Assembly: GCF_014651115.1 (NCBI RefSeq)
Contig: NZ_BMWG01000022.1
Span: forward strand, 86,815 to 150,814
Direction of reading: 5' to 3'
DNA length: 64,000 nucleotides
Source: Streptomyces inusitatus
GTDB lineage: Bacteria; Actinomycetota; Actinomycetes; Streptomycetales; Streptomycetaceae
The notes below the pieces were generated by a model, which was given only the letters and a program-made list of their open reading frames with translations, was not told where the DNA came from and ran no database searches. Numbering within the stretch: the stretch's first letter is position 1; each line of letters starts with the position of its first letter. This document shows, one piece after another, positions 24,068 through 32,458 of this stretch. A program made the position numbers and the translations under genes.

Positions 24068-25069
24068 CTATTGATCCGGAGCGGCCGGGAAACGGGAATC
24101 GACCGTCCCGGGCTCCCCCAGCGCACGGGAAAAGCGATCCCGGACCACCCTGAGGCTGTCCTTCAGCTCCGGCGGCTCGACGACGTCGAAATCCACTCCC
24201 ATGAGCATCACATGAATCACCATCACCTCCACGCTCGTCGCGCCCGTGGTCAGCAGACAGCTGTGCGCGTCGATCGGTTCGACCACTCCGTCGGACGGTC
24301 CGACGAACCGGGCCGCCTCCTCGGCGGAGGTGTGGAGGCGGACGACCGCCCGCGTCGGGTAGGCCCGGGTGGAGACGCCCCGGGAGACATAGCGGGCCAG
24401 ATCCTCGGCGGGCGGGGTGCGCGGGACGAACCGGGGGCCGTGCGGCGGGGTGGGCGTGATCCGGTCGGCCCGGTAGGTGCGCCAGTCGGCGCGGTCCAGG
24501 TCCCAGGCGACGAGATACCAGCGGCCCTCCGCGCACACCAGCCGGTGCGGCTCCGCGCTTCTGCTGGTGACGGTGCCCCCGTGGTCGCGGTAGTCGAAGC
24601 GGAGCCGCTCGTTATCGCGGCAGGCGTTGGCCAGTTCGGTGAGGAGGGAGGCGTCGACCTGGGCCCTGGCGGGCCGCAGCATCGGCACGGTGAAGTCGGT
24701 GAGCGCGCTCACCCGCCGCCGCAGCCGGTGCGGAAGCACCTGCTCCAGCTTGGCGAGGGCGCGTACGGAGGTCTCGCCGATGCCCTCGATGCCCTGGCCG
24801 GCCGCGGTGCGCAGCCCGACCGCGACGGCCACCGCCTCCTCGTCGTCGAGCAGCAGCGGGGGCAGCTCCGCGCCCGCGCCCAGCCGGTAGCCGCCGCCGG
24901 TGCCGGGGCTGGCGTTGACGGGATAGCCCAGCTCGCGCAGCCGGTCGACGTCGCGGCGCACCGTGCGCGGGGTGACGCCGAGCCGGCGGGCCAGTTCGGC
25001 CCCCGGCCATTCCCGGTGGGCCTGAAGCAGTGAGAGCAGGCGCAGCAGCCGTGCGGAGGTCTCCAGCAT
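24068..25069 (-). CDS. HTH-WYL transcriptional regulator (YafY type)
   Basis: 333 residues. An N-terminal HTH_11 domain (LARRLGVTPRTVRRDVDRLRELGYPV) is followed by a winged linker with Gly-rich GTGGGYRLGAG, a WYL domain around RLVCAEGRWYLVAWDLDR...TYRADRI, and a C-terminal WCX-type extension. It is probably a repressor or activator with a small ligand bound by the WYL core. It is monocistronic, and no target operator is evident. It could regulate its neighbours, but there is no direct sign. Confidence 0.88.
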   Translation of the reverse strand: MLETSARLLRLLSLLQAHREWPGAELARRLGVTPRTVRRDVDRLRELGYPVNASPGTGGGYRLGAGAELPPLLLDDEEAVAVAVGLRTAAGQGIEGIGETSVRALAKLEQVLPHRLRRRVSALTDFTVPMLRPARAQVDASLLTELANACRDNERLRFDYRDHGGTVTSRSAEPHRLVCAEGRWYLVAWDLDRADWRTYRADRITPTPPHGPRFVPRTPPAEDLARYVSRGVSTRAYPTRAVVRLHTSAEEAARFVGPSDGVVEPIDAHSCLLTTGATSVEVMVIHVMLMGVDFDVVEPPELKDSLRVVRDRFSRALGEPGTVDSRFPAAPDQ

Positions 25070-25139
25070 GGGAGGAAGTCTGCCAGCGGTCGCGGACAGC
25101 CTGTGTCCGCGACCGCCGGGCGGCGGCGGCTCCGGGTGG

Positions 25140-26417
25140 TCAGCCCTTCCGGCGGATCAGCCGTCCGGCGAGATGGCGGGCCCAGTAGAAGGCGTCGAGC
25201 ACGGCTCCCCGGGCGCGGAAGACCCGGTCCCGCAGAGCGCCGCGCGGGCCGCCGCCGGCCGCCCGGGCGTCGGCCAGCCCGGTGAAGAGGGCCTCGTGGC
25301 GGGCGGCGATCCGGGCCGGGTCGAAGCGTTCTGATGCGGCGAGGGCCGCCGCCCCGGTGCGGCGGCGCAGCTCGTCGTCGTTGATCAGCTCAAGGAGGGC
25401 GACGGCGACCGCCTTCACGTCGCCGACCGGCACCAGCCGGCCGTCCACCCCGTCCTCGATGATCTCGCGGGGGCCGTGCGGGCAGTCGGTGGAGACGACG
25501 GGCAGTCCGCAGCGCATCGCCTCGACGATGGTCATCCCGAAGGACTCCCGGACCGAGGTGACGGCCGCGACGGATCCCTTGACCCACTCCTTCTCCAGCG
25601 GGTCGGCGTTGCCCATCAGCGCGATGTTGTCGCTCAGCCCGCGCTCCGCGATCAGCGCGTTCAGGGTGTCGCGCTCATTGCCGGTCTGGTCGCCGCTGCC
25701 GTAGATGCGCAGCTTCCAGTCCGGGCGCTCGGCGGCGACCAGGGCGAAGGCCTCCACGAGGACGTCGTACCGCTTGACCCTGGTGAGCCGGCCCGCCGCG
25801 ACGACGTACTTGGCGGTGGAGTCGGCGGGCTCGACCGAGGGCGCGGGCACGCTGTTGGGGACGGCCTCGATGCGCGGTCCGGTCAGGCCCAGCTCCCGGT
25901 AGGCGCGGGCGTCGGCCTCGGTGACGGTGGTGAGCGCGTCGAGCAGCGGGTAGCGGTAGCCGATCTCGCGGCGCATCCGGAAGCCGTGTCCGTCCAGGGT
26001 CAGGTGCTCCTGGCCGACCTTGAGCGGGCCGGGCCGGGTCTGGCGGGCCACGTGCACGATGAGGCCGGGGCGGGTGCCGATGACGACATCGGCCTCGACC
26101 GAGCCCAGATGGGCCCCGATCCGGGCGTCGGTGAGACGGCTGTACTGCTTGTGCCGGCCGTCGCCGCGCGGGAAGACCTTCGCCGGTCTGGTGTAGTCGG
26201 GGTGGTCCCCGTCGTATCCGGGGCTCTTCTTCCGCAGATCCACCAGATGCCTCAGGACGACGCCGTCGGGCGCGCCCATGAGCGGGGTGTCGCGGTGGCG
26301 GAAGACGGAGACGATCTCGACCTCGTGCCGTTCGGCGAGGGTCTGGGCGAGATTGAAGGTCGTGCGGATCGTGCCCCCGATGCCGTAGGCGTTGTGGAGC
26401 AGAAAAGAGATGCGCAT
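25140..26417 (-). CDS. Glycosyltransferase, family 4-like GT-B
   Basis: 425 residues, GT-B fold. The N-terminal acceptor domain begins ISFLLHNAYGIGGTIRTTFNLAQTLA; the C-terminal nucleotide-sugar domain has VVAAGRLTRVKRYDVLVEAF and the E-x7-E-type site ESFGMTIVEAMRCGLPVVSTDCPHGPREII. The C-terminal ~50 residues are basic with WARHLAGRLIRRKG, which may associate with the membrane. ATG 26417 starts the fold; the frame runs 71 residues further upstream without matching it. Acceptor and sugar are unknown; teichoic-acid or cell-wall glycan roles are possible. Confidence 0.85.
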   Translation of the reverse strand: MRISFLLHNAYGIGGTIRTTFNLAQTLAERHEVEIVSVFRHRDTPLMGAPDGVVLRHLVDLRKKSPGYDGDHPDYTRPAKVFPRGDGRHKQYSRLTDARIGAHLGSVEADVVIGTRPGLIVHVARQTRPGPLKVGQEHLTLDGHGFRMRREIGYRYPLLDALTTVTEADARAYRELGLTGPRIEAVPNSVPAPSVEPADSTAKYVVAAGRLTRVKRYDVLVEAFALVAAERPDWKLRIYGSGDQTGNERDTLNALIAERGLSDNIALMGNADPLEKEWVKGSVAAVTSVRESFGMTIVEAMRCGLPVVSTDCPHGPREIIEDGVDGRLVPVGDVKAVAVALLELINDDELRRRTGAAALAASERFDPARIAARHEALFTGLADARAAGGGPRGALRDRVFRARGAVLDAFYWARHLAGRLIRRKG

Positions 26418-26817
26418 GCGCGGTGGCGTCCGTTCCCCCGGGAACAACAAAAAGCGGTCAGGAACGGACCCTACTGGTCGCACGCGGGCGGATCCTCCCG
26501 GGGCGGTCCCGAACCCGGCCTCACCTCCTCGGGGATTACCTTCGGTAAGGGCCACATCAGGCCACCCCTTTGGTTCGCTGATTTCATGATTTATGAACTC
26601 TTCCAGGGCCGGACCGCACTGGCCTCGCACCGCGCGGAGACCCCCCGCACCAGCGCTCCTCGGCCCGGACCAGCCGATTCCGCCCGAGGTCGCCGCTCCC
26701 GTCCCGGATGGTTCGTTTCCGTTCCCTTCCAGGCGTGACTCCGGACACAGACACCCGTTGAACCCTTTATGAGCGGGGATCGGCCCGGCTCACAAGAACA
26801 AGCCCGAGGAGCCACCC
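26418..26817. other. Divergent upstream region, no gene
   Basis: 400 bases between the glycosyltransferase and the next plus-strand gene. It contains a 13-base dyad TTACC-TTC-GGTAA at 26536-26548, similar in half-sites to one before the imine reductase gene, and an AT-richer patch at 26575-26605. Promoters for both flanking genes must lie here. Confidence 0.5.
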
Positions 26818-27636
26818 GTGCCGCGCATGCTCGACGTCAGCGAGGACGTACGCGCCGAGATCGGTGACCAGGAAGCCGACCGGCTGCTCGCCGGCGAGAA
26901 CGCCCCGGGCAGCTACGACTGCACCTCCTGCCGCACCCCGGGCGACACCGAGCAGGAGCGGACCAGCACGGTGCTGTTCGTCGGCGAGGAGACCGCCGTC
27001 CTCGCCTTCGCCCACGCCACCTGCATCCCCTCCCAGGTGGTCCAGGTCGCCGAGTCCGAACTCCAGGGCGCGGTGCGCTCCATCACCGGCGACCAGGCGG
27101 GCGGCTTCCCGCCCGCGCCCGCCCCCGCGCCCCTGGCCGCCGAGGCCGCCCCCGCCCCCGGGCAGGCGGTCCTCGGCATCACCAGCGGGCTGCTGCTGAT
27201 CCAGGGAGAGCTGCGCCCGGCGCTGGTGGTGGAGCCGACCGCGCCGATCGCCCGCCCCGGCACCACGGGCGAGGGCGGCGACGACTTCCTCACCCTCCTC
27301 ATCGAGCAGGGCTTCGGACCCGTCCACGATGTCGCCCGGCCGCCCGGCCAGCTCCCCGGCTGGTCCGTGCTGCTCGCCATGGGCCAGCTGCACGCCGTGC
27401 TCCAGCCCGGCACCGGCGGCGGCAATCAGGTCGCCTGGTGGCAGGCCCATCAGCCGCTCCAGGTCACCGACGGCTGGCGGACCGCCGCCAACAAGTCCCG
27501 CACGGTGCTGGTCTACGCGGCCCCGGTCGGCTCGATCGGCCAGCAGCCCCGGGAGGATCTGCTGCGGGACGCCCTGGAGAAGGCGGCGGCGGGCGGCCGG
27601 CTGGTGGCCGCCGCGATGCCGCTCGCCGGGACCTGA
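26818..27636 (+). CDS. Unrecognised protein with zinc-ribbon-like N-terminus
   Basis: 272 residues; I do not recognise the family. The N-terminal ~90 residues carry three cysteines and a histidine that could form a partial metal site (SYDCTSCRTPGDTE ... FAHATC). A Pro/Ala linker (APAPAPLAAEAAPAP) leads to a second domain of about 160 residues with alternating strands and helices and several Trp residues (GWSVLLAMGQ, QVAWWQAHQPLQV). No signal peptide or membrane segment is seen. GTG 26818 follows GAGGAG. Codon usage is typical of the genome. Confidence 0.75.
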   Translation: MPRMLDVSEDVRAEIGDQEADRLLAGENAPGSYDCTSCRTPGDTEQERTSTVLFVGEETAVLAFAHATCIPSQVVQVAESELQGAVRSITGDQAGGFPPAPAPAPLAAEAAPAPGQAVLGITSGLLLIQGELRPALVVEPTAPIARPGTTGEGGDDFLTLLIEQGFGPVHDVARPPGQLPGWSVLLAMGQLHAVLQPGTGGGNQVAWWQAHQPLQVTDGWRTAANKSRTVLVYAAPVGSIGQQPREDLLRDALEKAAAGGRLVAAAMPLAGT

Positions 27637-27767
27637 GGGCCCGGCCCCACCGCGCCGCCCCCGGCGGCTCCCCCCTGCCCGGCCCGCCCGCCGGAACACC
27701 TGATCCCGGGACATTTCTGCGGCGGGCCGGGCAGTGACGGGCCGGGGGCGTGCCTCGTTGCAGGTAC

Positions 27768-28103
27768 GTGCACTCATACGACCCGACCCGCCATCAGTAC
27801 CCGCCCCAGATCCCGGCGATGCGCCCCGCCTACGAGGTGCCCCCCGCCCCCTCCCCCACGCCCATCTACGACACACTGTGCGCCGAGTACCGCAGGGCGT
27901 TCCGGGCACTGCCCGGCGACCGGAGCGGTGAGGAAGATCTCGGATTCAAGGACTTCGGCATGGGGCTGACCAGCAGCCGGGGATTCGGGACCATCGGCCA
28001 TCCGCCGTATCCCGGCGCGGGCTGGCAGCCCTATCCGGCCCCCCGGGCCTATGTGGGCCACCATCCGGTCGCCCTGCCCCCGGCCCCCCGCCGGGGCTTC
28101 TGA
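27768..28103 (+). CDS. Small Pro/Tyr-rich protein, unrecognised
   Basis: 111 residues from GTG 27768; GTG 27750 in the same frame is the alternative. It is low in predicted structure, with many Pro, Tyr, Gly and His. A short ordered core TPIYDTLCAEYRRAFRALPG resembles small Streptomyces proteins of the DUF6643 type, but this is a loose impression. It lies 130 bases after the preceding unknown gene and ends just before a strong terminator. Confidence 0.5.
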   Translation: MHSYDPTRHQYPPQIPAMRPAYEVPPAPSPTPIYDTLCAEYRRAFRALPGDRSGEEDLGFKDFGMGLTSSRGFGTIGHPPYPGAGWQPYPAPRAYVGHHPVALPPAPRRGF

Positions 28104-28115
28104 GATCCCGCCCGG

Positions 28116-28183
28116 CGTACGGGTGAGGGCGCTGTCCCGGGCCGGATGATCCTCCGGTCCGGGACAGCGCCCTCACCCGTACG
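28116..28183. terminator. Strong bidirectional terminator before der
   Basis: A 25-bp perfect stem (28116-28140 with 28159-28183) whose loop itself folds (CCGGA...TCCGG). It separates convergent genes. Confidence 0.92.
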
Positions 28184-28198
28184 CGTACGTACGAAGCC

Positions 28199-29647
28199 CT
28201 ACTTGTTGCGGCCGCGCTTCTCCCGGACCCGCACCGAGATGTGGATCGGGGTGCCCTCGAAGCCGAACTCCTCACGGAGCCTGCGCTCCACGAAGCGGCG
28301 GTAGCCGTGCTCCAGGAAGCCGGAGGCGAAGAGGACGAACCTCGGCGGCTTGGTGCCCGCCTGGGTGCCGAAGAGGATACGGGGCTGCTTGCCGCCCCGG
28401 ACCGGGTGCGGGTGCGCGGCGACGATCTCACCGAGGAAGGCGTTCAGCCGGCCGGTGGGGACCCGGGTCTCCCAGCCCGCCAGGGCGGTGGTGATCGCCG
28501 GGACCAGCTTCTCCATGTGGCGGCCGGTGAGGGCCGAGACATTGACCCGGGGGGCCCAGGAGATCTGGGCCAGCTCCGTGTCGATCTCGCGCTCCAGGTA
28601 GTAGCGGCGCTCCTCGTCGAGGGTGTCCCACTTGTTGAACGCGACGACCATCGCACGGCCGGCCTCGACCGCCATGGTGATGATCCGCTGGTCCTGGACG
28701 CTGATCGACTCACTGGCGTCGATCAGCACCACGGCGACCTCCGCCTTCTCCACGGCGGCGGCGGTACGCAGCGATGCGTAGTAGTCCGCGCCCTCCTGGA
28801 GGTGGACCCTGCGGCGGATACCGGCCGTGTCCACGAACTTCCAGGTGACGCCGCCCAGCTCGATCAGCTCGTCGACCGGGTCACGGGTCGTGCCGGCGAT
28901 CTCGTTGACGACCACCCGCTCCTCGTTGGCCACCTTGTTGAGCAGCGAGGACTTGCCGACGTTCGGGCGGCCGATCAGCGCGATGCGGCGGGGGCCGCCG
29001 AGGACCGTGCCGAAGGTCTGGGCCGGGGCCTCCGGCAGCGCCTCCAGGACGGCGTCGAGCATGTCGCCCGTGCCGCGGCCGTGCAGCGAGGAGACCGGGT
29101 GGGGCTCGCCGAGGCCGAGCGACCACAGGGCGGTGGCGTCCGCCTCGCCGCTGGGGCCGTCGACCTTGTTGGCGCAGAGCACCACGGGCTTGCCGGCCCG
29201 GCGCAGCAGCCGGACGACGGCCTCGTCGGTGTCGGTCGCGCCGACCGTGGCGTCCACGACGAAGACGACCGCGTCGGCGGCGTCGATCGCATACTCGGCC
29301 TGGGCGGCGACGGAGGCGTCGATGCCGAGGACGTCCTGCTCCCAGCCTCCGGTGTCCACCACCTTGAAACGGCGGCCGGCCCACTCGGCCTCATAGGTGA
29401 CCCGGTCCCGGGTGACGCCCGGCTTGTCCTCCACCACGGCCTCACGGCGGCCGATGATGCGGTTCACCAGGGTCGACTTTCCGACATTGGGGCGGCCGAC
29501 GACGGCGAGGACGGGCAGCGGGCCGTGACCGGCCTCGCCGATCGCGTCCTCGACCTCCTCGACGTCGAAGCCCTCTACCGCGGCGAGCTCCATGAACTCC
29601 GCGTACTCGGCGTCGCCGAGTGCTCCGTGGTCGTGCTGGTCGTTCAT
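28199..29647 (-). CDS. der: Ribosome-assembly GTPase Der (EngA)
   Basis: 482 residues. The double GTPase matures the 50S subunit. Both G domains are complete: the first has GRPNVGKSTLVN, DTGGWE and NKVD; the second has GRPNVGKSSLLN, DTAGIRR and NKWD. A KH-like domain ends in the basic tail VREKRGRNK. An acidic ~40-residue N-terminal extension (DAEYAEFMELAAVEGFDVEEVEDAI) is usual in actinobacteria. ATG 29647 begins this extension. It is downstream of plsC on the same strand, 58 bases away, probably in one operon with cmk. Confidence 0.95.
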   Translation of the reverse strand: MNDQHDHGALGDAEYAEFMELAAVEGFDVEEVEDAIGEAGHGPLPVLAVVGRPNVGKSTLVNRIIGRREAVVEDKPGVTRDRVTYEAEWAGRRFKVVDTGGWEQDVLGIDASVAAQAEYAIDAADAVVFVVDATVGATDTDEAVVRLLRRAGKPVVLCANKVDGPSGEADATALWSLGLGEPHPVSSLHGRGTGDMLDAVLEALPEAPAQTFGTVLGGPRRIALIGRPNVGKSSLLNKVANEERVVVNEIAGTTRDPVDELIELGGVTWKFVDTAGIRRRVHLQEGADYYASLRTAAAVEKAEVAVVLIDASESISVQDQRIITMAVEAGRAMVVAFNKWDTLDEERRYYLEREIDTELAQISWAPRVNVSALTGRHMEKLVPAITTALAGWETRVPTGRLNAFLGEIVAAHPHPVRGGKQPRILFGTQAGTKPPRFVLFASGFLEHGYRRFVERRLREEFGFEGTPIHISVRVREKRGRNK

Positions 29648-29705
29648 GAAGTCCGTTCCTCGATCGTCAACCGGGCCACCTCGCGGTGGCCCCCTGCTCA
29701 AAGTC

Positions 29706-30404
29706 TTACCCGGAGCGCCCGGTCAGGCGCCTGGCGTTTTCCAGATGGCCGGTCAGCCGCTGCTGGATGTGTACGGTGGCGTCGTCCAGCGCCGTGCGCG
29801 TACGGCGGCCGCTGCCGTCCCCCGCCAGGAAGGCGTCGCCGAAGACGATGTCCACCCGGCCGCGCAGCGCGGGGAGCGCCTTGATCAGCCTGCCGGGCCG
29901 TTCGTCGCCGCCGAGAACGGCCACCGGGACGATCGGCGCGCCGGAGCGTACCGCGAAGTAGGCGAGCCCGGCGCGCAGTGAGGCGAAGTCTCCCTCACCC
30001 CGGGTGCCCTCGGGAAATATGCCGAGGACTCCGCCGTTCGCCAGTACGCCGAGCGCGCCGGTGACCGCCGCGCGGTCGGTGCCGGAGCGGTCCACCTTCA
30101 GCTGTCCGATCGCCAGCAGGAACGGGTCCAGCGGGCCGACGAACGCCTCTTTCTTGATCAGAAAGTGCACCGGGCGGGGTGCGGTGCCCATCAGCATGGG
30201 TCCGTCCACCATGTGCGAGTGGTTCACGGCGAAGATCACGGGGCCGGCGGACGGAACCCGCCAGTCGCCGAGCACCCGGGGCTTCCACAGCCCGTACATC
30301 AGGCCGATGCCGATGCGCCGGCCGATCACCGCGCCGCGTGCGGAGGGCGCCGCGCCCCCGGCGGGAGCGGCGCCTGCCGCGTTCCTCACGGCCGAATCGG
30401 TCAC
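29706..30404 (-). CDS. plsC: 1-acyl-glycerol-3-phosphate acyltransferase family protein
   Basis: 232 residues. PlsC-fold acyltransferase with the catalytic HX4D as NHSHMVDGP and the substrate motif FPEGTRGEG. It would acylate lysophosphatidate or a related lysolipid at the membrane. The GTG start overlaps the cmk stop (GTGA), so translation is coupled. The open frame continues upstream antisense-like through cmk in another phase and is not a fusion. The first ~25 residues are Ala/Gly-rich and may be dispensable. Confidence 0.9.
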   Translation of the reverse strand: MTDSAVRNAAGAAPAGGAAPSARGAVIGRRIGIGLMYGLWKPRVLGDWRVPSAGPVIFAVNHSHMVDGPMLMGTAPRPVHFLIKKEAFVGPLDPFLLAIGQLKVDRSGTDRAAVTGALGVLANGGVLGIFPEGTRGEGDFASLRAGLAYFAVRSGAPIVPVAVLGGDERPGRLIKALPALRGRVDIVFGDAFLAGDGSGRRTRTALDDATVHIQQRLTGHLENARRLTGRSG

Positions 30405-31108
30405 CGCACCGCCCGGGTGCCGGTGGCGCCCTCGGCCCGCCGGGACCGGACCAGGGCGATCACATGGTCGATCACCTGCTGAAGGGTCAGCTCGGTGGTG
30501 TCCACCTCGATCGCGTCGTCGGCCTTGGCGAGCGGGGAGGTCTTGCGGCTGGAGTCCGCCGCGTCGCGCTTGATCAGGGCCTCGCGGGTGGCCGCCAGGT
30601 CGGCGCCCTTCAGCTCTCCGCTGCGGCGCGCGGCGCGGGCCTCGGCGGAGGCGGTCAGGAAGATCTTCAGATCGGCGTCCGGCAGCACGGTGGTGCCGAT
30701 GTCGCGGCCCTCGACGACGATGCCGGCGACGGCCGCCGCGGCGATCTCGCGCTGGAGGTCGGTGATCCGGGTCCGCACCTCGGGGACGGCGCTGACCGCG
30801 CTGACCTTGGAGCTGACCTCCTGGGTGCGGATCGGGCCGGAGGCGTCCACGCCGTCGACGGTGATGGTCGGGGCGGCGGGGTCGGTGCCCGAGACGATGG
30901 CCGGCTGGTCCGCGACGGCGGCGATCCGGGCCGGGTCGGAGAGGTCGATCCCCTTGCTGACCATCCACCAGGTGATCGCCCGGTACTGGGCGCCGGTGTC
31001 CAGATAGCTGAGCCCCAGGGCGGCGGCCACGGCCTTGGACGTGCTCGACTTGCCCGTGCCGGCGGGGCCGTCGATGGCGACGATCACGGATTCCACGGTG
31101 TCGGACAC
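30401..31108 (-). CDS. cmk: Cytidylate kinase
   Basis: 235 residues. It phosphorylates CMP and dCMP with ATP. The P-loop is IDGPAGTGKSST, followed by SYLDTGAQYRAITWWM (nucleotide-binding) and a C-terminal LID/Arg segment GRDIGTTVLPDADLKIFLTAS. It starts with GTG 31108 immediately after an AGGAAAG site; later GTG codons are less likely. It forms a cmk-plsC-der cluster, an arrangement common in actinobacteria. Confidence 0.94.
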   Translation of the reverse strand: MSDTVESVIVAIDGPAGTGKSSTSKAVAAALGLSYLDTGAQYRAITWWMVSKGIDLSDPARIAAVADQPAIVSGTDPAAPTITVDGVDASGPIRTQEVSSKVSAVSAVPEVRTRITDLQREIAAAAVAGIVVEGRDIGTTVLPDADLKIFLTASAEARAARRSGELKGADLAATREALIKRDAADSSRKTSPLAKADDAIEVDTTELTLQQVIDHVIALVRSRRAEGATGTRAVR

Positions 31109-31147
31109 CTTTCCTGAGGCGGGGACGGGGCCGCGCGGAAATGCGGT

Positions 31148-31182
31148 GGGCCCCGGCCCAAGGTTACCGAGTGCCGGGGCCC
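31148..31182 (-). terminator. Hairpin between tyrA and cmk
   Basis: A 10-bp perfect stem (GGGCCCCGGC with GCCGGGGCCC) and 15-base loop in the 151-base gap. It may end tyrA transcripts or only attenuate read-through into cmk. Confidence 0.55.
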
Positions 31183-31259
31183 GTCACGGACACGCGTACG
31201 GCCGGGCGGCCCCGGCGGCCGTCACCGTGACGCCGAGTGTCCGGAATCTGCCGTTTGCG

Positions 31260-32345
31260 TCACTGTCGGATCGCCCATCCCCGCTCGCGCAGCGAGGCCG
31301 CGAGGGAGGCCGCGGCGGAGGGTTCGACCATCAGCTGCACCAGGCCGGCCTGCTGCCCGGTGGCGTGCTCGATGCGTACGTCCTCGATGTTGACGCCCTC
31401 GCGTCCGGCGTCGGAGAAGATCCGGGCCAGCTCGCCGGGCTGGTCGCTGATGAGCACTCCGACGATCTCGTACGCGGCGGGGGCCGTGCCGTGCTTGCCG
31501 GGGACCCTGGCCCGTCCGGCGTTGCCCCGGCGCAGCACGGAGCCGATGTCCGTCGCGCCGCCTAGGCGGCGCTCCTCGTCCGGGGACTGGAGCGAGCGCA
31601 GCGCCCGGACGGTCTCGTCCAGGTCGGCGGCGATCCCGGTGAGCACGTCGGCCACCGGGCCGGGGTTCGCGGTGAGGATGTCGACCCACATGGCGGGGTC
31701 GGACGCGGCGATCCGGGTCACGTCGCGGATGCCCTGTCCGCACAGGCGCACGGCGGTCTCGTCGGCCTCCTCCAGCCGGGCGGCGACCATCGAGGAGACC
31801 AGCTGCGGGGTGTGCGAGACGAGGGCGACCGCGCGGTCGTGGGCGTCTGCGTCCATGACCACCGGGACGGCCCGGCAGAGGGCGATCAGTTCGAGGGCGA
31901 GGTTGAGCACCTCGGTGTCCGTGGCGGCGGTGGGGGTGAGCACCCAGGGCCGCCCCTCGAAGAGGTCGGCGGTGGCCGCGAGGGGCCCGGAGCGCTCCTT
32001 GCCGGACATCGGGTGGGACCCGATGTAGGCGGAGAGGTCCAGGGAGAGGGCCTCCAGCTCCCGCCGGGGGCCGCCCTTGACGCTGGCGACGTCGAGATAG
32101 CCCCGGGCGACGCCGTCGCGCATGGCGGCGGCGAGCGCGGTGGCGGTGTACGCCGGGGGCACGGCGACGATCGCGAGGTCGACCCGGCCCGGGGGCGGGG
32201 CGTCGGTGCCCGCGCCGAGGGCTGCGGCGGTCTGGGCCCGCTCGGGGTCGTGGTCGACCAGATGGACGGTCACCCCCCGGCCCGCGAGGGCGAGCGCGGC
32301 GGAGGTGCCGATCAGTCCGGTTCCGATGACGAGGGCGGTTCTCAC
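31260..32345 (-). CDS. tyrA: Prephenate dehydrogenase with C-terminal ACT domain
   Basis: 361 residues. It oxidises prephenate to 4-hydroxyphenylpyruvate in tyrosine synthesis. The NAD-binding motif VIGTGLIGTSAALALAG is at the N-terminus, the catalytic region SHPMSGKERSG follows, and an HTPQL-type His is in SHTPQLVSS. The last ~75 residues (EIVGVLISDQPGELARIFSDAG) form an ACT domain, so feedback by tyrosine is likely. GTG 32345 follows AAGGA. It lies upstream of cmk on the same strand. Confidence 0.94.
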   Translation of the reverse strand: MRTALVIGTGLIGTSAALALAGRGVTVHLVDHDPERAQTAAALGAGTDAPPPGRVDLAIVAVPPAYTATALAAAMRDGVARGYLDVASVKGGPRRELEALSLDLSAYIGSHPMSGKERSGPLAATADLFEGRPWVLTPTAATDTEVLNLALELIALCRAVPVVMDADAHDRAVALVSHTPQLVSSMVAARLEEADETAVRLCGQGIRDVTRIAASDPAMWVDILTANPGPVADVLTGIAADLDETVRALRSLQSPDEERRLGGATDIGSVLRRGNAGRARVPGKHGTAPAAYEIVGVLISDQPGELARIFSDAGREGVNIEDVRIEHATGQQAGLVQLMVEPSAAASLAASLRERGWAIRQ

Positions 32346-32458
32346 TGGGTGATGTCCTTGCGCGGGGCGGCGTCCGGGCGAGCGTTCCCGATCAGCCTAG
32401 TCAGCCGTCCGGGCGCGCGCCGCGGCGACCGGCCCCCGGGAGAGGGCCGGGCCCGGGG

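Noticed and set aside
23810..24126. Small frames in the 525-base gap before the WYL gene
   Set aside because: All are rich in Arg/Pro/Gly, overlap on both strands, lack a ribosome site and show no domain; the region is kept as intergenic.
29706..30968. Apparent fusion of plsC with an upstream frame
   Set aside because: The upstream part runs through cmk in another phase. The GTGA overlap with the cmk stop marks the true plsC start at 30404.
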